Positions 41,604 to 47,811 of a DNA stretch of 47,811 bases are shown in pieces (position 1 is the first letter of the stretch; every line of letters begins with the position of its first letter). The stretch is from Clostridiales bacterium. GTDB lineage: Bacteria; Bacillota; Clostridia; Christensenellales; Aristaeellaceae. The position numbers and the translations under genes are program-made. The stretch is taken from the NCBI GenBank assembly GCA_015056255.1, contig SVGP01000022.1, forward strand, positions 1 through 47,811, read 5' to 3'. The notes beneath the pieces are model-generated. The model was given only the letters and a program-made list of their open reading frames with translations, had not been told where the DNA came from and searched no databases.

Positions 41604-42527
41604 TTATTTTCTAAAAAGCGTAATCATGTGCGCCTCGGCGCGGCTGCCATAGCGGAAAGGAATCCACTCCGTTCCAATGCCTGAGGATACGATCAGATGC
41701 GCCCCGGCCTCGGAATACACGCCGCTTTTGTACATTCCATTGTAACCCCTGAATACATCCAGTCCGAAAAGCCGGATCTGCGGACCCATCGCGTGACCCG
41801 ACAGCACCAGATCCGCAATCGCGTTTCCTTCAAAGTCCATAACAGACGTCACCAGCGGATACGCGTCCGGATTGTGTGAAACCGCAATCACCGGATCGTT
41901 GGATGACGGGCCTTTGAACTTGAAATTGGCCGATCCGCCCGTCAGAATATCGCCATAGCCCACAAGGGCGATGAAATTATTTTTGACGGACACGTATTCA
42001 ATCGCGTTTTCGATGAGCTTTACGCCGCCCAGCGCGCAGTCTTCGTAAAGCCCAGGCACTTCGCTGTCCTTATCGCCTGCGACCGCGTAAACGTTCACGC
42101 GCTTTGTAACAGGCTGAAGCTCCGTAAAAAACATCCTTCGTGCCTCGCGCAAACGAAGCGCAATTTCGTTTTTGCCTTCTTCAGACTGAAGCTTCAGTAT
42201 ATCGCCAAATGAATTGGCCGTGTAATCGCCGCCAAAGATGATTACATCCGGCTCCATCTGCAAAAAGCCTTTTACCAGGTCCGCGCTTCGCATTGCGTCG
42301 TCCTGATCCGAAATATTGAAATCCGAAAGGAAAAGAATTTTGCTGCCCTCTAAAAACGGCGAAAGCCCGCTTATGGAAACGTCCGCGTATTTTACGTGCA
42401 CCACGCGGGCGCTCCAAAAGCCCCAGCCGATCCACGCGATCGCAACGGCGATCATAAATGCAACGAAGCGCAGTTTGAGCTTCTTTATCCGTTTTTTGTC
42501 CGCCGCCGATCTTCTCTTTTTTGCCAT
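41604..42527 (-). CDS. Membrane-anchored calcineurin-like protein, metal ligands degenerate
   Basis: 307 aa from ATG 42527 with CGGAGG upstream; a longer frame to 42695 crosses the parS sites and the opposing promoter. One membrane segment (21-38) precedes an external metallophosphoesterase fold. Expected ligands versus observed: DxH reads DFN (69-71), GDx2xN is GDYTAN (kept), GNHD reads GDKD (151-154), SHNP keeps its His (218), and GHxH reads GHAM (244-247). Three His and one Asn ligand are altered, so catalysis is doubtful. It is upstream of the ABC exporter pair. Confidence 0.75.
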   Translation of the reverse strand: MAKKRRSAADKKRIKKLKLRFVAFMIAVAIAWIGWGFWSARVVHVKYADVSISGLSPFLEGSKILFLSDFNISDQDDAMRSADLVKGFLQMEPDVIIFGGDYTANSFGDILKLQSEEGKNEIALRLREARRMFFTELQPVTKRVNVYAVAGDKDSEVPGLYEDCALGGVKLIENAIEYVSVKNNFIALVGYGDILTGGSANFKFKGPSSNDPVIAVSHNPDAYPLVTSVMDFEGNAIADLVLSGHAMGPQIRLFGLDVFRGYNGMYKSGVYSEAGAHLIVSSGIGTEWIPFRYGSRAEAHMITLFRK

Positions 42528-42545
42528 AACCGCCTCCGGCACAAT

Positions 42546-42600
42546 TGTTTCACGTGAAACATATATTCTGTCGCGCATTTTGATTGTTTCATGTGAAACA
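42546..42600. promoter_or_regulatory. Two parS (ParB/Spo0J binding) sites
   Basis: TGTTTCACGTGAAACA at 42546-42561 is a perfect match to the published ParB consensus. TGTTTCATGTGAAACA at 42585-42600 differs in one base at the centre. The second site is the core of a longer near-perfect palindrome (42572-42613, one central mismatch). parS sites bind ParB/Spo0J for chromosome segregation and usually lie in the origin-proximal region of bacterial chromosomes. Confidence 0.88.
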
Positions 42601-42641
42601 ATCAAAATGCGCGCTGAAAAACCAATGCAACACAAAATTGC

Positions 42642-42670
42642 TTGCATGATCTCGATTCTTCCATTATAAT
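42642..42670 (+). promoter_or_regulatory. Promoter of the DUF5711-like gene
   Basis: TTGCAT (42642-42647), a 17-base spacer and TATAAT (42665-42670). The first in-frame ATG (42642) lies in this -35 box, so translation starts further down at 42741. Confidence 0.8.
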
Positions 42671-42740
42671 AGAATTGTTTCGCACAGGCAAGCAAAAAAG
42701 TGTGTCCGTGCGGTTAGAGAAATCAGGAAAGGCCGATTTG

Positions 42741-43838
42741 ATGGATTACAAAAGGCAATATACGCTTTCGTGGCCTGCCGCAGCTGCGCTGGCGGTCGCG
42801 CTGACGCTGGCGGCTTATTTGATTGCGAGACTTTTCTCCTCCGGCGGAAACGCGCCGCTTTCCTCGGTGGTTCGCCTGAATGTTCCGGCCAACCGCGAGG
42901 TGCAGGTCAGCGGCGAGTATGTTTATTATCAGGAATCCGGCTCGCTTCACTGCGTGGATTCGCGCGGCAAATATGTATGGAATATGGCCGTTGAAATGGA
43001 CAGTGATTTTTATGCATCGCCTCACGGCGTAGCCGCATGGCACGGAAAGACGCTTTCCATTATCAATAAGGACACAGGCGTATTAATGGGCTCGCGTCAG
43101 CTGGAAGAAGAAATCATTTCCGCAAGCGTTGGCGACGCATATGTTGCCGCCGTTCTTGCTCCGGAACACGACAGCACGGTTAAGCTTCTGGACTTAAACG
43201 GCGCGGACGTCGACCACTTAACCGGCTTTACCGGCCTTACCATCATGGATTACGACTTTTTTGAAGGCCGCGACCTATTTTGGCTGATGACCATGGACAC
43301 CGGCTGCTCGATGCCCACCTGCAAAATTTCCACCTACAAGCCCGGCAAGCGTGAAACCGGCGTAATCGAGGATATGGAGCAGGTGCTTTACCAGGTAATG
43401 TTCCGCTCCTCGCAGATTGCCGTCGTCGGCACCAACTACCTTTGCATGTACGACTACCACGGTAAAGAAATCGAAGACGACCGCGTGACGGTGTACGGCT
43501 ATTATCTGCACGCGGTGGACAAATCCGGCGACAATCCTCTCATGCTGTTTGTGCCCAACCGTCAGGCGGAAGGCACAAGCGGAATTACGGATGTGCGCAT
43601 GATCCGTGGAAGAAGCGAATCCATCATCCATCTGCCGGTGGAATGTACGCATCTGGAGGCCAACGGAACCACGCTGTACGGCTTTTCCGGCAGGTCCCTC
43701 GTCAAGAACGAATTCGGAGAAAAAACATCCAAAATGTACACCTTCCCCGTGGAGGTTGAAACCGTGCTCGGCATTACTTCCGATAAAACCGCCGTGGTTA
43801 CGTCCGGCGGATTGATTTTCCTGATTCGTCTGCCCTGA
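42741..43838 (+). CDS. Membrane-anchored beta-propeller-like protein (DUF5711-like)
   Basis: 365 aa from ATG 42741 with AGGAAAGG upstream. One membrane segment (residues 12-32) is followed by a beta-rich external part with repeated blades (EYVYYQESGSLHCVDSRGKYVW; TLSIINKDTGVLMGS; TKLLDLNGADV-like). This looks like a PQQ/WD-type propeller of the DUF5711 group seen in clostridia. Function unknown. It starts 71 bases after the promoter and is followed by a CvpA-family gene 33 bases later. Confidence 0.65.
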   Translation: MDYKRQYTLSWPAAAALAVALTLAAYLIARLFSSGGNAPLSSVVRLNVPANREVQVSGEYVYYQESGSLHCVDSRGKYVWNMAVEMDSDFYASPHGVAAWHGKTLSIINKDTGVLMGSRQLEEEIISASVGDAYVAAVLAPEHDSTVKLLDLNGADVDHLTGFTGLTIMDYDFFEGRDLFWLMTMDTGCSMPTCKISTYKPGKRETGVIEDMEQVLYQVMFRSSQIAVVGTNYLCMYDYHGKEIEDDRVTVYGYYLHAVDKSGDNPLMLFVPNRQAEGTSGITDVRMIRGRSESIIHLPVECTHLEANGTTLYGFSGRSLVKNEFGEKTSKMYTFPVEVETVLGITSDKTAVVTSGGLIFLIRLP

Positions 43839-43871
43839 ACACAATTGCTCTTATAATAGGAGGAAACAAGC

Positions 43872-44609
43872 ATGAACATCATCGACATTATTCTCATCGC
43901 GATTCTGGCCGTCAGCGTATTAAGCGGCCTTCAGAAGGGCTTTCTTACCTCGCTTCTTGCCACCTTCGCCTTCGTCGGCGCATGGTTCGCCGCCCGCGCC
44001 ATCTACCCCACGCTTTCTCAGCAGTTTTTAGCCAGCGAATTTATGCAGTGGCTTGAAGTCAACATCAATTTTGAAGGCTTCCTCGCAGGTCTTGGCGAAT
44101 ACGCCGGAAAATATGTCGAAGCGGCTTCTTCCAGCATGAACGCCATCGTCGAAACCCTTATGCAGAATAACGTGCCCGAAGCCTTCGTCGAATCCTTCAG
44201 GGCCAACACTCTGTCCTTCCCGACCCTGACCGTTGCAGAATACTTCTCCGAAATTGCATGGCAGGCCATTTTCAACGTGATCAGCTTCTCCCTGATCTTC
44301 GCCATCGTCTATGCGGTGCTGCTCCTCGTTGTAAACCTTTTTAACAACGTTTTCCGCATGCCGAAGCTTCGCGGCGTGGATGCGATTCTCGGCGGCGTTC
44401 TGGGCGCAGTTCGCGGCTACGCGGTTGTTTGCCTCGTATGCGCGATTATCCCTATGATCTTCACTGCGCTGGATTCTTCCGTAATCGACGCGCTTTTGAA
44501 GGATTCCTCCATCGGAAAGTTCTTTATCACAGGTGACAGCGTATTTAAAGACCTTTTCCGTGTAGGCGATCAGCTGACTGATATCATCAAGCACCTGAGC
44601 CTGATCTAA
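43872..44609 (+). CDS. cvpA: CvpA family membrane protein
   Basis: 245 aa. Four predicted membrane segments with the CvpA opening (IDIILIAILAVSVLSGLQKGFLTSLL) and the GLRGVDAILGGVLGAVRG-like segment seen near residue 170 (MPKLRGVDAILGG). CvpA is needed for colicin V production in E. coli; in Gram-positives its role is unclear. It has a strong AGGAGG and lies in one transcript with the preceding gene. The external loop (about 60-130) is longer than in short CvpA proteins. Confidence 0.85.
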   Translation: MNIIDIILIAILAVSVLSGLQKGFLTSLLATFAFVGAWFAARAIYPTLSQQFLASEFMQWLEVNINFEGFLAGLGEYAGKYVEAASSSMNAIVETLMQNNVPEAFVESFRANTLSFPTLTVAEYFSEIAWQAIFNVISFSLIFAIVYAVLLLVVNLFNNVFRMPKLRGVDAILGGVLGAVRGYAVVCLVCAIIPMIFTALDSSVIDALLKDSSIGKFFITGDSVFKDLFRVGDQLTDIIKHLSLI

Positions 44610-44627
44610 ATAGTATCCATCATAAAG

Positions 44628-44706
44628 CGGGACGGGAAACCCGCCCTCTACGATTCGAACGATGCGTTTCGTTCACCGTGTAGGGGACGGGTTTCCCGTC
44701 CCGTAT
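44628..44706. repeat. Palindromic repeat pair, GTAGGG-tipped
   Basis: GGGACGGG-AAA-CCCGCCC then CTCTAC on the left; GTAGGGGACGGG-TTT-CCCGTCCC on the right, inverted to each other across about 25 bases. It is the same architecture as at 14968-15047 and 33889-33970, and sits between cvpA and the LRR gene. Confidence 0.8.
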
Positions 44707-44738
44707 ATCTTAAATTGTTTTATCAAGGAGCGTTAAAT

Positions 44739-46082
44739 ATGTGGCCTTTCAAGAAATCAAAAAGTGAAAAACCCTTTGAGGTCTTCTCTGACCATGCGGT
44801 TTTAAACTATTACAACGGCTCGGACGCGTATTTCCGCGTACCAGACACGTTTGAAGGCGTGCCGGTTACGGAAATCGCTGCGAACGCGTTTAAAGACGCA
44901 AAACACGTAAAAGGCATTTACACCGGCAAAAACATTCAGAAAATCGGCAAAAAAGCATTTTCAGGCTGCGCGGATGACCTGAGGCTTATTTTAAACGAGG
45001 AAGCCGAACGCGCTGAGGGCGCGCTCACAGGCGTAAAAGCCGTGTACTTCGAAAATGAATCCGGCCTCACGCTCGTCTCCTACGCGGGCCACGAAACAGA
45101 GCTTCAGCTCGAGGACGAATGCTTTTCCCTTCCCGTTACAGCGATCGGCGAAAAGGTTTTTTATATGTTTGCCTACCTCAAATCCATCCGCCTGCCCGCG
45201 CGGCTTCGCGAAATCGGAAGGGCTGCCTTTGCGGGTTGCTCGGATCTTACAAAAATTGATTTTCCCATGACGCTTGAATCAGTAGCACAGGAGGCCTTCG
45301 TAAAATCAGGTCTTACGTCCGTTTTCTTCCCGGTCAACATTGTTTCCGTGGGCGAGCATGCGTTTTTCGGCTGCTCGGATCTTGAAAAGGTGCGTTTCAT
45401 GGGGAAAGATGCTGCAATCGGTCCCGGCGCGTTTGCAAAATGCGCGCTTACGGACATCGTGCTTCCCGAAAACCTCACGGAGCTTCAATCGGAAGTCCTG
45501 CGTGAAAACAGGCGTCTTGCCGCGCTTCATATCCCAAAGACCGTCGAGGCCGTCTGGGAATATGCCCTTGCGGATACGGGCCTTATTTCGATCGAGATTC
45601 CCGAAGCTGTGGAAGTCATTGCAGAAGGCGCCTTTGCCAATTCTCCGCACCTTGAATCTCTCTCCTTCGGCAGCAATGTCCGCGAGATCGGCCCGAGCGC
45701 ATTAAGCTTCTGCCCGAATTTAAAATCCCTGCGCCTGAGCCCCGGCAAATTCAAAATCGAAAATTCCCTTCTGATCGATACGGAAAACCATCGCCTGATC
45801 GCCTGCCTCCCGGCATGCGCTTCGAGCGTCTCTGTCCCCGAAGACATCACCGAAATTGCAGACAGCGCATTTGCCTTAAACAGCAAGATCGAATCCCTCA
45901 CTCTGCCCGAATCCGTAAAACACATCGGCGCATGGGCTTTCCGTGACATGAAAAACCTCCATAAACTCGTCTTCAAGTCCGAAACAATCACCTTTACCGA
46001 TAATCCCCTCATCGGAACCGATCCCGAAGACCTCGTCTGCACAGATGAAATTGCAGAAATGCTGGCGGAAATGGGCGTTTAA
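44739..46082 (+). CDS. BspA-type leucine-rich-repeat protein
   Basis: 447 aa from ATG 44739 with AAGGAG 7-8 bases upstream; an earlier in-frame ATG at 44715 has no ribosome binding site. A basic N-terminus (WPFKKSKSEK) and no signal peptide or membrane segment. From about residue 25 on there are LRR_5 repeats of the form FxGCSDLxxIxFP...IGExAF (for example FAGCSDLTKIDFPMTL; FFGCSDLEKVRF), about 12 in total. Such proteins are mostly surface-exposed in gut bacteria; here the missing signal peptide suggests a cytoplasmic protein, or an uncommon secretion route. A strong terminator follows. Confidence 0.8.
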   Translation: MWPFKKSKSEKPFEVFSDHAVLNYYNGSDAYFRVPDTFEGVPVTEIAANAFKDAKHVKGIYTGKNIQKIGKKAFSGCADDLRLILNEEAERAEGALTGVKAVYFENESGLTLVSYAGHETELQLEDECFSLPVTAIGEKVFYMFAYLKSIRLPARLREIGRAAFAGCSDLTKIDFPMTLESVAQEAFVKSGLTSVFFPVNIVSVGEHAFFGCSDLEKVRFMGKDAAIGPGAFAKCALTDIVLPENLTELQSEVLRENRRLAALHIPKTVEAVWEYALADTGLISIEIPEAVEVIAEGAFANSPHLESLSFGSNVREIGPSALSFCPNLKSLRLSPGKFKIENSLLIDTENHRLIACLPACASSVSVPEDITEIADSAFALNSKIESLTLPESVKHIGAWAFRDMKNLHKLVFKSETITFTDNPLIGTDPEDLVCTDEIAEMLAEMGV

Positions 46083-46140
46083 TTGCATTATTTTAAACCG
46101 CAAATGCCTATTTTCCTTATTCACCTTCAGACAAAGCGAA

Positions 46141-46178
46141 AGCTCTGACAACCCAATCCGTTGTCAGAGCTTTTTTTA
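46141..46178 (+). terminator. Terminator of the LRR gene
   Basis: AGCTCTGACAAC (46141-46152) pairs perfectly with GTTGTCAGAGCT (46160-46171), followed by seven T. Convergent gene ends at 46195. Confidence 0.92.
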
Positions 46179-46194
46179 AGATTTTTCATCAAAA

Positions 46195-47595
46195 TCACAC
46201 AATTTCCTTGATCAGCGACTGGATAAATTCAAAGCTCGCTTTTTTGCCAAGCACGTGGTTTTTCGTGAGGATATTGGTAACAAAATCCGCATACTGGCCG
46301 GAAAGCGTGCCTGAATCGAGCACGATTTCGGTGTAATCGCTTAAATCATAGTCAGCCTGAGCCGCGCAGACGAGGATGCATTCCCTTGCGTAGCCGATAA
46401 AGGAGTGGTTGGGCAAAATGGAATCGTCGGAAAAGAAAAGCGGCGTGAGCGCAGGGGCAGTTAAGGAAATATCGATCAGATTCTGAAAAATCCGCTTCCT
46501 CTCTGCGGGCGTAAAAGAGCGCATGCAAAAAGGGTGATCCTTCATGCGGCCGGTTCTGGCAAACTGCGCCATGCCTTCCTTTGTCATAATGAGATACGTG
46601 GGCTCGGCCTTGTTCAGAAGATTTTCGTAGCGTTTCTCAAAAATGCCCTTTAGTGTTTCAAGGTACGGCAAAAAGCGCGTGTCATGCTCGCGCGCCCACT
46701 GGGAAAAGTTATCATAAATAATGTCGGTCGGTATGTATTCCAGGCCGATTTCCGTTTTGATCTGGTAAATGGCCTTGTTTTTTTCAAGCGACAGGCAGTT
46801 TTTGAGAAAATCCAGATAGGCCTCGGGGCTATTGTAGGTAAAGCGCAGATTGATCTTTTTCGGACTGTGATGCTCTTTAAGAAAAATTTTTCGCACAAAA
46901 TCGAAAAGCTCCGCGCCCTTTGGAAGATGCAAGGTCGAAAATTCGCCGCCATCGTACACCATCAAAAGGTGTTCGCCGTCGTCTTTTTTCGCAATCAGGA
47001 GATTGTCCATGATTGCGCCGCGGTTGTCCTGAACCTCATACAATTCATAATTGGCCTTGAACGCTATGGGCAGAGTTTCCGTAAGCAAAAGGGAATGCTC
47101 CAAAACACGCGTCTGGTAAAAAAAGTGATAAATAAAGCTGTCCTTTTTCTTTTCGCTGATCAGATTCAGAAAACGAATAGGCTCGCCGTCCGTAAGGCCG
47201 ATGCACAAAAGCTGAAGCGCGCTGTCTCCGCTCCAGACAAGCAGCTGATCACACAGTTCATTCGCTTTTGAGGATTTTATATCCGAGATTTCCTCTCCCG
47301 AAGACAGAGCTCTGAAAAAATTCTGCTTTGCCAGATACATTTCTTTCCCGTAGCGATTTACGTCCACGGCAATGCGAAGGCGCTTCAAGGTTTCCTCGTC
47401 GATGTCAGGATAGCATTCGGCAAGTTCCGTTATAAACCGGGCGCATCTTTGATAATCCAATTGATCGTGCATCAGCCGGGCAATGGTCGCGTCGCGCGTG
47501 TCCCGCAGGTATGCCGCCAAGTCAGGCGCGTTTAATCCCTTTTCTTCCATCCATGCCGTCAGGCTTTCGCCAAAGGTCTGTACCCCCAAATACAT
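46195..47595 (-). CDS. Unrecognised protein with N-terminal helix-turn-helix
   Basis: 466 aa. Residues about 8-50 (SLTAWMEEKGLNAPDLAAYLRDTRDATIARLM) look like a helix-turn-helix of the lambda-repressor type. The remaining 400 residues have no family that I recognise; they contain several mixed alpha/beta segments (EPIRFLNLISEKKKDSFIY; LRFTYNSPEAYLDFLKN) and no membrane segment. It may be a transcription regulator with a large sensor domain. The promoter is TTGACA-17-GATAAT on the minus strand at 47652-47624. Confidence 0.55.
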   Translation of the reverse strand: MYLGVQTFGESLTAWMEEKGLNAPDLAAYLRDTRDATIARLMHDQLDYQRCARFITELAECYPDIDEETLKRLRIAVDVNRYGKEMYLAKQNFFRALSSGEEISDIKSSKANELCDQLLVWSGDSALQLLCIGLTDGEPIRFLNLISEKKKDSFIYHFFYQTRVLEHSLLLTETLPIAFKANYELYEVQDNRGAIMDNLLIAKKDDGEHLLMVYDGGEFSTLHLPKGAELFDFVRKIFLKEHHSPKKINLRFTYNSPEAYLDFLKNCLSLEKNKAIYQIKTEIGLEYIPTDIIYDNFSQWAREHDTRFLPYLETLKGIFEKRYENLLNKAEPTYLIMTKEGMAQFARTGRMKDHPFCMRSFTPAERKRIFQNLIDISLTAPALTPLFFSDDSILPNHSFIGYARECILVCAAQADYDLSDYTEIVLDSGTLSGQYADFVTNILTKNHVLGKKASFEFIQSLIKEIV

Positions 47596-47623
47596 ATCTG
47601 CACCTCTTGTGTTTTGTACCTAT

Positions 47624-47652
47624 ATTATCTTCATGTTAGGGATATTTGTCAA
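47624..47652 (-). promoter_or_regulatory. Promoter of the HTH protein gene
   Basis: Minus strand TTGACA (47652-47647), 17-base spacer and GATAAT (47629-47624). The leader is short; a ribosome binding site AGAGGTG precedes the ATG at 47595. Confidence 0.75.
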
Positions 47653-47760
47653 GAAACGGAGATCAGATGTGAGTTTCTTGTAATTAATTTTCAATAAATA
47701 CGCACTTTAAGCGGCTTTTATGGCAGAAAAGTCGCGAAAGAATGCCCTTACGGTATAATT

Positions 47761-47803
47761 ACGACAAACCGGAAAAGCCCCGTATTTCAAGGGTTTTCGG
47801 TTA
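47761..47803 (+). other. Hairpin near the right window edge
   Basis: ACCGGAAAAGCCC-like and GGGTTTTCGG-like arms (about 47768-47780 and 47789-47801) can pair with one or two bulges. A TATAAT (47754-47759) lies just upstream, but its -35 is poor. The unit may be the start of a downstream leader that leaves the window. Confidence 0.4.
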
Positions 47804-47811
47804 TCAGGCAA

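Noticed and set aside
42642..42740. ATG start at 42642 for the DUF5711-like gene
   Set aside because: It lies in the -35 box of the gene's own promoter, so it cannot be on the transcript.
1..47811. CRISPR array, tRNA, rRNA, insertion sequence or transposase
   Set aside because: No regularly spaced repeats, cloverleaf candidates, rRNA stretches or transposase frames were seen by eye. A dedicated search could still find a weak tRNA.

Overview
The window looks like chromosome of an endospore-lineage Clostridia bacterium (Bacillota), probably an uncultured gut member. Reasons: the yqfC-yqfD-phoH-pgpH-ybeY-cdd-era-recO block, good Shine-Dalgarno sequences with many TTG and GTG starts, a consensus parS site, Sel1, Big_2 and BspA-type repeat proteins, and amino-sugar genes. 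Genus cannot be fixed from sequence alone. No rRNA, tRNA, CRISPR array or insertion sequence was recognised.

Region 1 (1-5.9 kb) is the right part of a decayed prophage: a replication initiation protein with a possible origin, a G39P-like helicase-loader protein, three tandem Lar-like zinc-ribbon proteins, then abruptly tail genes. No head or packaging genes lie between, and one ORF looks like a deletion fusion. The right edge abuts the 3' end of a broken M32 carboxypeptidase gene.

Region 2 (6.3-13.0 kb) has a small basic protein, a PuuR-like regulator with the polyamine importer potABCD, and a type IV toxin-antitoxin/abortive-infection pair (AbiEi/AbiEii) behind an inverted-repeat operator. 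Region 3 (13.0-15.5 kb) has an antibiotic-resistance-type ABC-F gene behind a leader with a terminator/antiterminator fold, followed by a gene-poor stretch with palindromic repeats.

Region 4 (15.5-23.3 kb, minus strand) is the yqfC to recO housekeeping operon (sporulation, c-di-AMP, ribosome and RNA maturation, pyrimidine salvage, recombination). In it ybeY and cdd are fused in one frame and dgkA is missing. Region 5 (23.5-32.4 kb) has a PHP phosphoesterase, asnS, a Sel1-repeat protein, a TIM-barrel protein, ruvA, ruvC, a Nudix hydrolase, a secreted Ig-like protein with an apparently dead amidase domain, and a P-loop kinase.

Region 6 (32.5-38.0 kb) handles glycans and amino sugars: cytoplasmic GH43, nagB and nagA transcribed divergently, a BNR sialidase-like protein and a TauE/SafE permease. 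Region 7 (38.1-47.8 kb) has a heterodimeric ABC exporter with one degenerate ATP site, a membrane-anchored calcineurin-like protein lacking several metal ligands, a parS pair, a DUF5711-like/CvpA pair, an LRR protein and an unrecognised helix-turn-helix protein. The most noteworthy points are the parS pair, the ybeY-cdd fusion with a preserved internal ribosome binding site, the ABC-F attenuator, the two degenerate enzymes, and a family of GTAGGG-tipped palindromic repeats.
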